Source: Anthoceros angustus
Taxonomy: Eukaryota > Streptophyta > Anthocerotopsida > Anthocerotales > Anthocerotaceae
Direction of reading: 5' to 3'
NCBI GenBank assembly: GCA_010909165.1
Contig: VJWM01000179.1
Span: 404,311-468,310, forward strand
DNA length: 64,000 nucleotides
Below the pieces are notes generated by a model. It worked only from the letters and a program-made list of their open reading frames with translations. It had not been told where the DNA came from and made no database searches. The first letter of the stretch is position 1. Each line of letters starts with the position of its first letter. Shown here one piece after another: positions 12,881 to 23,055 of this stretch. The translations under genes were made by a program, and so were the position numbers.

Positions 12881-13479
12881 TATCCGGGACTTCCTTGACC
12901 TTGGCGAGTGCTTGGGATTGATTTATCTTGCCTAATCCGAGCAGGCACGCTCACGGCAGATCTATCGGTGTTACTTTGTTTGAATGCCCTTCATATCGTG
13001 ACCTTGAAAGCGAACACCTCGCTGAATTCCCCAACAATTGTGAGGTCTTGTTTAACTCATGGCATACCCTTGCGGAATTTAGGAATTTCCAGGCGAACCT
13101 CCACGTCTTCCACATCGTCGGGTTGGCCGTCTCTCTTTCCCTCGCTTCGCTCAAAGCCATCATCCTCCATCGGTTCATCTTCACGCATTCCCCACTCTCG
13201 GAAGAGTTCGTCGAGGTGAAGGGTTACTTCTTGAGGTCCTCCTCATCCGTGGGTTCCCCTTTTTTCTCCCAGCGCGACTTCCACTTGGAAACAAGCTGAT
13301 CACCTCGCTCCAAAGTGTCCCTCCGGTAATCCATCTCCTTCTTGGACCACGAGATTTTGGGAAAGGGTAGTCCTCATTCGTATCCTCGCGCTCATCGTCC
13401 CCACTTGTCTTGACGGAGGTGTACCCTGTGGTGCTTGGTTTCACCACAGTGTGTCCTTACTCAGTGTAATACCGTCCTT

Positions 13480-13810
13480 CCCTCACCTTGGATCCCGTCC
13501 AGCGGCAGTGTATTTCCTTCCTTCAGTGTAGTTTTGTCAGCGAGTCGGCCAGCTAGCGACCTCGTACCCCGAGGTCGCGGGTCGATGACGAAATCTAATG
13601 TATAGGGGCTCCGCTATGGTGGCTTGGACTCGGGACAACTCCCTGTGGCGCATGTCGCCATCACGAGGGTTTTGGTGGATGGCTCGAAGGTGAACCCGGC
13701 CGTCTTGCGGTGGCCTCGGTGATGAGGTTCACTCGACCCGTGTCGAGCACGTTTTAATACACACCCGCAATTTCACGAACCACTGGCGCCCGAGTCGTGA
13801 GATACTACCC
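13480..13810 (-). pseudogene. gypsy aspartic protease region
   Basis: The minus strand at 13785-13796 encodes Asp-Ser-Gly-Ala, the active-site motif of retroviral-type aspartic proteases, within SHDSGASGS. This enzyme matures the Gag-Pol polyprotein. It lies between the gag-like region and reverse transcriptase, as expected. A stop codon follows shortly after the motif, so the domain is broken. Confidence 0.55.
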
Positions 13811-15364
13811 TTACCTCCACGTTCTTGCCCTTAGGGCCAAGGGTTTATTGGTGTCTCCAATGGCCTCGGACTTCTGCCGATGCCGGGTTGTCTTTCGCCT
13901 AAGGGACACCAAGTGTTGTTGGTCCATCATCAAGTCGGCCACCTTGAAAGGCGTGGTGGCTCCTTTGCGTCAGCGTCGCCTTGACCTTCGGTGCTCGCCA
14001 CACTCTGGTGGTCGGACCACTCAGGTCTGTCGGGTTCTTCTTGAAGCATCTCGGTCACTTCTCGGACCACATCCGGTGGGGCGGGTGTTGCCTTGGGTGA
14101 GTCCGCTTCTCGCGGGGTTTTTTCTTCTTGGCGGCTGCCGGTTAACTCGTCCTCTTTGGCGGGGCCTCCTTCAGTGTTCCGTCCTCCGTATCCGTGGGAC
14201 TATCCCATTTTCTTCCTCTTAAATGTCTCCTTCCTTCGCTCCTTTCGGCGACTCGGGTTGACACTTCTTCCGGTCTTCTCCTCCTTGTCTTGCCCGTACC
14301 CTCGTTCCAAGCTCCTCGGTGCCTCCTCCCACTCCATTGTGCGTCTTCAATTGTGGCGCCTTAGGGAGGGCGTGGTGTCGCGGCTCCCGGGGTGGCGCGT
14401 CCTCGGCGAGATTCGGACACAAGCTGCCATGTGCCCGCCTTACAATCTCCACAGGCGTTCAAAGTCCCGTTACCTTGCGGTGGGGTATGGGCAGCGTTGG
14501 AGTAGTGCGGGGTTCCCACAGTTCCAGACCACCGCCACGAGAATTCTGGAGGGGCTCCCATGCGTCTTGCGCCAGTCGATGCAGCGGATGGACCAGCCGT
14601 GGGGTACGTCAGGATCTGGTCCGGTGGTGCTTCTTGCACTTGGTATGCATCCTCCTTTGTTCCTCGGACTCTTCCCGTAGTCATACTCCACGGTTCCGCA
14701 GTGCGGAGGCGTTGGCCTTGAATGCCCATGTTGGTGACACACGCACACCACAGATGAGTCCGGACCGTGGTGGCGCCTTCGCCGTTCTTTATCCTTCACG
14801 GTTGATCGTCAACTCCTCCACCCTCTTCATTACCGTTCTAGATCTTCCCTCGGCCCGCTACTTCCTTCAAAGGAGGTGGGTCGAGGACCTCTTGCGGGCA
14901 TCATGACCTCCTTCTTTTCCACCCTCACGACTCGGGCTTCTTCTTATTCTTGAGGTTCTTCTTCTTCCATGACATCCTCAGTTCTTCTTGAGTCCTCTTC
15001 CTCCTCCTCCGTGCTACCTCGGTCTCATCATCCTCCTCTTGGGGTTCTTCATCTTGATCCGACCCCGTTTCTTCTTCTTCTTCTTTCCTCCTGGAGGCGT
15101 CCTCGGCCGTCGTTGGTGCATCGATTCTTCATAGTTCTCCGCCGGACCGCCTTGCTCACATCCTTCTCTGCCAACAGCAGCACGTGCTTAGCCATTGGCT
15201 TGGATAAGCCAGCTGCGAACCAACGTCACTTTGCATGGTGTGTGTGGGTGTCGGTCCGGCGTAGAACCGTTCGATGTACGATCCCAACTTCTCCGTCTTG
15301 CCTCGCTTCAGGTTCTCGAGTTTGGACAAGACGTAGCCTTCTTGATCGATTCACGGAATCTTTC
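13811..15364 (-). pseudogene. gypsy gag region, broken
   Basis: This is assigned by position between the primer site and the protease. On the minus strand the stretch about 14900-15090 is very rich in Glu/Asp codons. Around 14410-14450 the pattern Cys-x2-Cys followed, after a one-base shift, by Gly-x-His-x4-Cys suggests a damaged CCHC zinc knuckle, the RNA-binding motif of nucleocapsid. No continuous gag frame remains. The acidic part could equally be a separate lineage-specific region. Confidence 0.45.
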
Positions 15365-15811
15365 TAGAAGGCATCCTTCAATCTTGAAGGTTGCGGGGGC
15401 GTTACGGTGGCGGTACCCTCCCAGGTACCGTTGTCCCCGGGACCCCTTGGAGCAATTTGGATGGTGCGCATCGAACCTTCTCCGTTGAAGTTGCGCGACA
15501 CGAAATCCTCCACGAAGGTTTGGCGTCTCTCTCCTTCTTACCTCCAAAGAGAATCGCTTGGTCGGCGTTGTTGCCATCTCGCGATCGGCAAGGGGTTGAG
15601 GAACCGCTCCCCGCGACTTGGTCTTCCTCCTCACGATCGACAACTCCACCACTTACCCGTTGGTGGTGTCCTCGCCTCGAGCTCGTCGTCTCTCACGTTA
15701 CTGCGCTCGGGCGCTCGGCGATCTGGCGTCCGACTCTCTAATTCTCCTTAACTACCTCCGTCCTCACGCATCCACGCTTTTACGGGCGATTTCATTCCCG
15801 CAGCGCCAAAA

Positions 15812-16275
15812 TGTGCGCGACTTTCGTGAGCGGTAGCGCACAATCCGTGTCGTTGTAGGAAGAGTCCGTTCCCAAAGGAATGATAGGCTCCGTTTGCGTT
15901 TGATTCTTCTCACTTGCTCGTTCGGTCACGCACACATTCATATTCGCTAACTACTAGCGTTCGCACGGGCCGGTATGGCCAAGCGTTTGAGACCCGTTCG
16001 CGTCCGTTCGTTCGTTCGTCCTCGCACCTCGTCATCCTCTCTCCACTCCCCACACTCTCTCGGAAAAGCTACCGCGGTCCGGACCTCCTCGTCGTTCGGG
16101 CCTCTCCGTCCGGGCTCTACGCCCTCCGAGTCCTCCGGCTCACCGCGTTCCGGTCCGTTCGGCCCGGCTGACTCGGGCGACCAGTCCCGATCACCCTTCA
16201 CCGCACACCACAACACGTTAGGTCGTCACGGGACCTGATCTCTCCGGGTCGTGCACCTTGACTCGGGACTCACGT
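15812..16275 (-). repeat. truncated extra LTR start from the tandem duplication
   Basis: This partial LTR begins with TGTGCGCGAC, like the full copies at 6439 and 16723, and stops after ~465 bp where the duplicated interior begins. The primer-site sequence before it (15795-15809) is shortened compared with the other copy. Confidence 0.75.
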
Positions 16276-16700
16276 TAGCAAGAAGGCATCCTTCAATCTT
16301 GAAGGTTGCGGCGTGCAGGGTGGTATTTCCTCCGATACCAGCAGGCAGCGTCCCGGGACCCCTTGGAGCAATTTGGATGAGCTGCGCATCCGAACCTTCT
16401 CCGTTGAAGTTTGCGCGACAAAATCCTCCACGAAGGTTTGATCTCTCTCCTTCTTACCTCCAAAGAGAATCGCTTGTCGGCGTTGTTGCCATCGCGATCG
16501 GCAAGGGTGAGGAACCGCCCTTACCACCGCGACTTGGTGCTTCCTCCTCACGATCCAACTCCACCACGCTTACATTGGTGGTGTGTCGCCTCGAGCTCGT
16601 CGTCTCTCACGTGCTGCGCGGGCGCTCGGCGCCAACGTCCGACTCTCTCGATTCGTAACTACCTCCGTCCTCACGCATCCACGCTTTTACGGGCGATTTC

Positions 16701-16720
16701 ATTCCCGGCAGCGGCGCCAA
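16701..16720 (-). promoter_or_regulatory. primer-binding site, tRNA-Asp type
   Basis: On the minus strand, directly inside the 5' LTR, the sequence is TTGGCGCCGCTGCCGGGAAT. It resembles the TGGCGCCGTTGCCGGGGA primer site of plant Athila/Tat-like gypsy elements, complementary to the 3' end of tRNA-Asp. It fixes the orientation of the element and the inner LTR border at 16723. Confidence 0.7.
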
Positions 16721-16722
16721 AA

Positions 16723-19700
16723 TGTGGCGCGACTTTCGAGCCGGTAGGTAGCGCACAATCCGTGTCGTTGTAGGAAGAGTCCGTTCCCAAAGGAATGATA
16801 GGCTCCGTTTGCGGCGTTTGATTCTTACCTCACTTGCGTCGTTCGGTCTCACGCACACATTCTCGCTAACTACTACAACGTTCACGGGCCGGTATGGCCA
16901 AGCGTTTAAGGACCCGTTCGTCCGTTCGTTCACGTTCGTCACTCGCACCTCTTCGTTCCTCTCTCCACTCACACACTATCGGTCTTAGAAGCAGCGGGTT
17001 ACGATCGGACCTCCTCGTCGTTCGGGCCTCTCCGTCCGGGCTCTGCGCCCTCCGAGTCCCTCGGCTCACCTGCGTTCCGGTCCGTTCGGCGGCGCGGCTC
17101 AGGCGAGCACGGGTCCCGATCACCCTTCCTGCACACACACACCACGTTAGGTCGTCACGGGACCAGTCAATCTCCGGGTCGTGCGCTTTCGGTGACTCGG
17201 GACTCACGTTAGCAAGAAGACACACAGTGCAGAGCGGCATCAACACCAAGAAGATGATTTATTGCGACCTCGGCCCTCTTATACTCGCCCAGTCGGCGTC
17301 TTTATTACACCCTATTACGGGCGGTGGCCATTTCGGTCCTAATCGGCCGCCTACCATCCTATTCCTCCTCCTATCTCCTTCGTCGGCGGTGGGTGGGAAG
17401 GTCCGGGTTCCGCCTCGGGATTGGTGGTCAATCTCCGGCATTGCGGCGCGCAATCGGATGATCGCGGGACCCCTTCCTCTTCCGGAATCACAGCCGGGTT
17501 GGGCTCTGGCGGCGTCGGCGACCGCCGTTACCACGTCATCCTCCCTGGCCCCGTGGGTCCCCTCCGGTGGGGCCCATTGTCTGCTCCCCAGCGTAAGTCG
17601 AGGGGCTCCTCCTTCTGAGTCCGGACCTCGGGGTCGGTCTCGACTCGGTCGGAACCGAGTCTGCCTCTTGAGTCAGGTCTGCTGGGTCGGTCTCATCTCT
17701 GGGGTTCGGACCTCGGGGTCGAACTTATTCAGTCGGTCTCCCAACTCCGGACCCCTTACTGCGGACCTCTTCGCTGGGTCCTCATCCCTTCCCAGACCCT
17801 TGTCTTGGGTCGGTTGGTTCCTTCCCCCCAGGCCCCCTCTATCTTCCGGCGGTTCTGCGGACTTACAGGATTCGTTGTATGGCGCGTCTGCTCCTCTTGA
17901 TGCTCTCTCCCCCTCGTCTCTAAGCAGGGCCACTAGGGTCCCGTCTTGTCCCCGTGCCCTTCATCCCCCGGGCCTTCCAGGGGTCGTGCAGTGGCGGGGG
18001 CTTGAGGAGCTCGGTGTGGTAATAGGCAAAGTCCAGATCAACTTGGTGCCTCTTCCATGTGCGGGCACCGATACTCCCCGCCATTGGTGCTCGGTGGGCG
18101 TCTTTGCCCGGCTTGTTGGACCACCTCCCCTGAGTTTTGGTGGGCCGGGCTCTCACGCGAGGCTCGTGCCTCGGTCACCTCCTGCGGCCTTGTTGCTCCA
18201 CTCGCTGCTCCTCCGTCGTTTCGCTCGCGCTTACCGCCATAGCGCGGCGTTCCCCGCCTTCTCAAGCGGACCAGCGGCTTCTTTTCCGTCCGGTGCTCTC
18301 GCTCCTCCGTTCATTACGGCGTTAACTCCGCCATCTCCCTCTCCCGGTGAACGCTCTGCCCGTGCGGGCTCGCCAGTCCTTCTCCATTTGGCGTCTGCTC
18401 CTGTTCCGCCCGTCTCCTCCGTCCAGCAGTGGGCCGCTCTATTTCTGTTCGTGATCGCGATCACGCCCTGACTACCATTCCTCTCGGTGGTAGTTTGGGT
18501 TGACTCAAGGTCTCCTTGCGGTCTTCCATCTCACTGGCTCCACCTCCGCGGTGAGGCGGAGATCCTCCATCTCCTTGCGCGCCCTCCTCGGCATGGGCGC
18601 CCTTTTGCTCCGCCTCCATCTTGAGTTAGTGGCTATCCTGTCTCCCTCCACGGTTCCGATCACGATAGTGATCCCGGTCGATCTTAGCCTCCCTCTTCCT
18701 GCTTCGCCCATTTGGCGGCTGGTCGGTCAGGCGCCTCCGGGATCCGAGCCTTCTGCTTGGGCCTCCTCGCCTCCTGCGCTCCCTCACTGCGGAGGTCTTG
18801 CCGTGCTTGGGCCTCCAGCTGCTTGTTGCTCACCCGGTGAAGGAATTTGTCGATCTGTCGGATGGACGGACTTCCCTCTCGGCCTCCTGCGTTTCCCTTC
18901 CTCGATCGGCGAGGCTTGGCCTTCCTCCTTGCCTCCTGGGCCCCCTCAGCTGCTCACGGAGGTACCATCGCCTCGGGTGGCTTCTACCTCAGGTCTTCTC
19001 GGCCATCCGAGACCCCAAAGCATCGTCCATGGCGGTAGCGGACCCAGTGTTTCTTCCACGGCCGCCAGTGAGGCTCCCACAAAGTCCGTAGTGGGAGGCG
19101 GGCATTTCTGATCCGCAAGGACCTCCATACCATGATCCGGAGTAAGTCGGTGGGTTCTCGGACCTAATCGGGACCCTTAGGTCACGAGTCTTTGGTCAGC
19201 TTCACCCTCCTTGGCCCTCTTGGCATGAGTTCTTTGCCCTCTTTCACAGGGCTCGGAGGAGGTGAGAGTCAGGAGCAAGCCCTTTTGCCCCTTCACAGGG
19301 GCAGGCTCCGGTGCAGTGCTGCCCGGTGACCTCCCACTCCTTGCGTCCTTCGCCCTCCTTCGCCTCTTGACTTCTTGCCACTCAGGTGGCGGGGGTAGAA
19401 TCTTGCACCGTCGAGTCTTTGCGTTGGTGGCATCTTGCGCCTCTTGGTTCCCTGAGTCGGGGCTCTGGTGTTCTGGTGGGCCGGGCTGTGGGGCCGCTCC
19501 TGTTCTCCTCTGCTTGGTGCTCGGAGGCACCGAGGAAGGCGATTTCCTTCCCATACTTCCACAGGTGGTGAGGGGTCCGTTCACGTATGGAGTCGGAATC
19601 CTCGATCGTCCTCCTCCGGGTCAGTTTGGCCTTGAGGTGGCCTCCCCCTCGGCGCCCTTGCGCTCCACTTGGCGGGGCCTCGGCCCCGGGCGCCGCTCAC

Positions 19701-20908
19701 TCTCCCTCCTTGAGGCTCATGTCCCCATACATGGATCGGTATGGGGCGGCCAGTGGCGAGGCTTCGCTCCTGAGCTTGCGCCTCCCAGGCGCCGGGCGAA
19801 GATAATCCTTCCCGATCCGCCCTCTTCCCCTTGGCGCATGCGGGGAATACCAACAGTTATCACCAAGGTGATCCACCTTGGTGGCGAGTTCAATGGACAA
19901 TGATCGGGCTACGCCCCCTTACGGTATCCGGCGGTCGGATATCAACCACCGTTGGTGGTCGCTGCGTTCGAGCCTCGCATCGCGGTGCGGCCCTATCTTC
20001 CCCCGCCTTGAGGGGCTCGGCACCACGCCCCTTCTTCCTCCTTTGGGCGGTTGTAGGCCTCGGACCTCAAGGTCCATCGCCTCGGGTCCTCCGGAGGTTC
20101 TTGGACCGAACCTCCTTGTTGGCCGCCACATCTTTGGGCGAACTCCGGACGGTGTGTTGTCAGCGTCGACGACAGGAACACATCCGGTGCCACTCCTCGA
20201 CTAATTCCCGCTTCCTCCGGCCGGGCCCAAAGTCCGGATAGCGCGGGTCACAATGTTGCGCTCTAGGTTCCATGGCTCCCAAACCTTCGCGAGCTTTTGG
20301 GTGCCATCGTCTCCCTTGTAGGCTGGCAGCCGGGAGGCACGTCGCCCTCCTCGCGTTGTTTGCTCCAACCCCAGCGGTGAGCCACGCTCGAAGGTGCTTG
20401 GCGCTCAAAGAGATAGCGCCCGAGCGGGTTGCGGGCGCAAGGTGTGGTGTCTCGGTGCTGAAGCCTTCCCTTGACGCGCCTTTGAAATGCGGGAAGGCGC
20501 CTCTTCCACATTAGCGAGTGCATGGCTTTTACGACCGCGCTCGCTTACTGCGGCCTTGCGCCTACGCCCGCCGATCGCGGGCGTGAATACACCTGCTGCG
20601 GCCCTGGCAGGTACGGTCTGGCTGCATGCCGACCTCCACTCGGGGCCGTCCACGTGGCGCCGCCTGTCATCCTCACGACTCAACTTCTAAGTTACTTTCC
20701 TGGCGTACTTATCTGTTTGACCGGGTGGGGTCGGACTTATCCGTTAGCGTAGTCGGTGCACCGCCATAGTGGGTCGAGTCGTTGCCCTCAGTCCGGGGTA
20801 TACTCCGGTCGGTCAGTGCTATCCGCTTATTCCTCCTTTTTCATTGATCCTCCGATCCTCTGAAAAAACAAAACCCTACTTATTCCAAAGGGAAGTCAAG
20901 TAGCCCAG
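16723..20908 (-). repeat. 5' LTR of the gypsy element
   Basis: This is the second full copy of the ~4.1-kb LTR. It starts at TGTGGCGCGAC next to the primer site. Its outer end is diverged but can be followed to about 20908, where AAGTAGCCCAG aligns with CGTAGTCCACA of the other LTR. A 525-codon plus-strand opening at 16894-18471 runs antisense to the element, is not conserved in the other LTR, and is not called a gene. Confidence 0.8.
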
Positions 20909-21345
20909 CGTGAATTTGTATGTTCGGGTTGGAAGATGCATATCTACGGTCTTGTTGAGCGCAATCTATCAAGATCCATAGGCGAAAATGTCTTACAAGA
21001 ACACTACTTGGGCTTGAAGCTTTTGCACAAGGAGAGGTGGCATTTGTGGAGGATGAAGATGATAATGCGTTTGGGCCATCAGATGAAGAAGATGGGCCGG
21101 TCCCAGATATTTTGAGCCATTCAGATGATGGGGCATCTGAGCAGGAAGATGGTGAAGGCATGGTGTGGAATGGGGTTTTTGCATCCAAAGACGCAAAGAG
21201 GCCACATTACCCTCTATGTCGTTATAGTCCTAGGATTCGATCCCAAGGGAATGGTTTTGTGTCAAGATGTTCTAAAACTATGGATTCTAGTCCTCCTACA
21301 ATGGTTCCTACCCTACAAATCAACTACCATCAACCCGTGGTAAGG
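20909..21345 (+). other. flank with an acidic coding-like remnant
   Basis: Between the gypsy LTR and the minisatellite the plus strand encodes a short acidic stretch (VEDEDDNAFGPSDEEDG, then SEQEDGEG) from about 21030 to 21180. No family is recognised. It may be the end of an older gene or transposon frame cut by the minisatellite. Confidence 0.3.
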
Positions 21346-21582
21346 CCACCACCGTGGTGGCTCCACCACCGTGGTGGCTCCACCACCGTGGTGGCTCCAC
21401 CACCGTGGTGGCTGCTTCCATGACGGTGGCGGCTCCACCACCGTGGTGGCTCCACCACCGTGGTGGCTCCACCACCGTGGTGGCTCCACCACCGTGGTGG
21501 CTCCACCACCGTGGTGGCTCCACCACCATGGTGGCTGCTTCCATGACGGTGGCGGCTCCACCACCGTGGTGGCTCCACCACC
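21346..21582. repeat. 17-bp palindromic minisatellite, array 1
   Basis: About 14 units of GGCTCCACCACCGTGGT and variants. Every unit contains the near-palindrome CCACCAC-C-GTGGTGG, so adjacent units can pair into hairpins. A longer variant phrase (GCTGCTTCCATGACGGTGGC) recurs at about 21411 and 21535, showing higher-order structure. As 17 is not a multiple of three, all six frames stay open and give Pro/Trp/His/Gly-rich shadow proteins; these are not genes. Confidence 0.9.
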
Positions 21583-21895
21583 ACAGACCCTCCTTGGGCC
21601 ACAGACCCCTCCTTGGGCCACAGACCCTCCTTGGGCCACAGACCCTCCTTGGGCCACAGACCCCTCCTTGGGCCACGGACCCCCACAGGCCACAGACCCC
21701 TCCTTGGGCCACAGACCCCTCCTTGGGCCACAGACCTCACACCACCTCACAAGATGTTCCACAGATCCTCCTCTCTCGGGCCACCAGACCTCTCTTGGGC
21801 CACAGACCCTCCTTGGGCCACCAGACCCCTCCTTGGGCCACCAGACCTCCTTGGGCCACACTCCTCCTTGGGCCACACAGACCCTCCTTGGGATT
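21583..21895. repeat. 18/19-bp minisatellite
   Basis: About 15 units of CACAGACCCTCCTTGGGC, some with an extra C, follow array 1 directly. Units degrade near 21720-21780 and then resume. There is no coding evidence. Confidence 0.85.
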
Positions 21896-22479
21896 AGACA
21901 CAATCTGGTTAGGCAGTGGGTTGGGAAAGGAAAAAACAGTGAGTCGGCTCACAGGCGATTCGCACCCAGCGATCTCACCCGGTCCCTGAATTTCCCTCTC
22001 CATGCATTGAGCACCCTTCACCACTAGTCACCCCAGACGGAGCTTGGTCACTCGGCTCTCGACCATCCAGGATCTCCCGGCCCTCTTGTGACGAGAAGAC
22101 ACAATCGGCCGTCATCGATCGGATGTCTCCAACCAACCACGCAAATTCGACACACGGAGCTCACACAAATTGTCTAAGAGAGAGGCGAAGGGTCTCTATA
22201 CATCCGTGCCGCGCCATAGCTCACTTTCCCGGTGTCTAAAGATGGCTAACCTACCTCCGGTGTCTAAGATGGCTAACCTACCACGCGCCTACCAATTCGG
22301 GTATCTACATTCACAAGCTTCCTAGCACCTTATCCTCTAATCCAAGTGAAAGCCTCGACCTATGATGCCACTCCCCTCTAAAAATCGGGCCTCCCTGGGC
22401 CGCCTAACCCGCGCCCATGGGTGTTCCCTCGCTCTCCTACCACGCCTCGATCGGAAGATCCTCCCTTAATATCTCCACC
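21896..22479. other. unassigned spacer
   Basis: No gene is seen. A small direct repeat of about 27 bp (CGGTGTCTAA-(A)GATGGCTAACCTACC type) occurs twice near 22231-22283. Confidence 0.4.
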
Positions 22480-23055
22480 TCACTCCCGCTTATCCGAGGT
22501 CCCTTCACTCCTCCTAGGAGGCGCCGTCTGCTCATCGCCTCGCGACGCTTTCGCCTCCTCATCCTGGACAGCCAAGCGTCGTTCCTCCATCCACGCTCTA
22601 GCCTCCGCCTTGCTCATTTCCTCGAGCACAACTGTGAAGGTATGCCCGGCTCCTATGGACAATCCTGGCCGCTCGAACTGAGGGAGTTGCATCCCCTCTC
22701 TGACTCCGGTGGCTTCCCCACCTTGGGTCCTTCTTCCGCGACGGTGGCGGCTCCACCACCGTGGTGGCTCCACCACCGTGGTGGCTCCACCACCATGGTG
22801 GCTGCTTCCATGACGGTGGTGGCTCCACCACCGCAGCCCGCCTTCTTCGCCTCTCTTGACCACAGCCCTAGCCTCATCTCTCCGCTTATACCTCTCCGCT
22901 AGCTTGAACTTCTCCGGAGGTGCAGGCGTCTCCACTTGTTCACAGGCCCCTGTTCTTTGAATGAAGGATCCCCACCTTATATAGACAATTTTATTCCTAA
23001 AAATCCCAAGGTCCAAGGACCTTCTAGCCCCGACATTCCTGTGTTCGAGGCCCAA
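22480..23055 (-). CDS. hypothetical 191-codon frame containing the 17-bp repeat
   Basis: A minus-strand frame is open through about 100 bp of the 17-bp minisatellite. On either side the residues are charged and helical rather than repetitive: KLAERYKRRDEARAVVKRG before, and EEMSKAEARAWMEERR with LAVQDEEAKASRGDE after. The charged parts look like a coiled-coil or gag-type segment, but I do not recognise the family. The minisatellite may have expanded inside an originally continuous coding sequence, since the frame survives it. The end near 23055 runs into the start of the tandem block, so the true start is uncertain. Confidence 0.25.
   Translation of the reverse strand: MGLEHRNVGARRSLDLGIFRNKIVYIRWGSFIQRTGACEQVETPAPPEKFKLAERYKRRDEARAVVKRGEEGGLRWWSHHRHGSSHHGGGATTVVEPPRWWSRHRRGRRTQGGEATGVREGMQLPQFERPGLSIGAGHTFTVVLEEMSKAEARAWMEERRLAVQDEEAKASRGDEQTAPPRRSEGTSDKRE
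22741..22834. repeat. 17-bp palindromic minisatellite, array 2
   Basis: About five units of the same 17-bp repeat as at 21346, including the higher-order phrase GCTGCTTCCATGACGGTGG. It lies 1.15 kb from the first array with unrelated sequence between. Confidence 0.85.

Larger units (their letters stand above)
15365..17210. repeat. ~0.91-kb tandem duplication across the interior/LTR border
   Basis: 15365-16275 and 16276-17205 are two consecutive copies of the same segment. Each contains about 450 bp of element interior, the primer-site region and the first ~460-480 bp of LTR. The junction lies in a shared AGAAG, since the LTR sequence AGCAAGAAGACAC switches there to interior sequence AGAAGGCATCC. 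The copies differ by many 1-6-bp indels. Confidence 0.8.
6439..20908 (-). mobile_element. large Ty3-gypsy LTR retrotransposon, decayed
   Basis: Two direct copies of a ~4.1-kb GC-rich sequence (6439-10528 and 16723-20908) flank a ~6.2-kb interior. On the minus strand the interior reads, in element order, a primer site, an acidic gag-like region, an aspartic protease motif (DSGA), reverse transcriptase, RNase H and integrase. Protease-RT-RH-IN order defines Ty3-gypsy elements. A primer site complementary to tRNA-Asp and a total length near 14.5 kb are seen in plant Athila/Tat-type lineages, so that group is likely but not proven. Every domain is interrupted by small frame-breaking deletions, so the copy cannot encode its own proteins as read. 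LTR ends appear to be TGTGG...CCACA. No target duplication was found. Confidence 0.85.

Noticed and set aside
16894-18471. 525-codon plus-strand open frame
   Set aside because: It lies inside the gypsy LTR, antisense to the element, and the matching part of the other LTR does not keep the frame. Ser/Pro/Arg-rich content reflects GC-rich DNA.
6439-20908. 5-bp target duplication for the gypsy element
   Set aside because: Bases outside the two LTR ends were compared and do not match; the outer right LTR end is too diverged to place exactly.
21346-21895. CRISPR-like array
   Set aside because: Direct repeats without unique spacers, in a plant nuclear context: minisatellites.
21354-22027. Long Pro/Trp/His-rich frames on both strands
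   Set aside because: They are translations of the 17-bp and 18/19-bp minisatellites, which keep all frames open.
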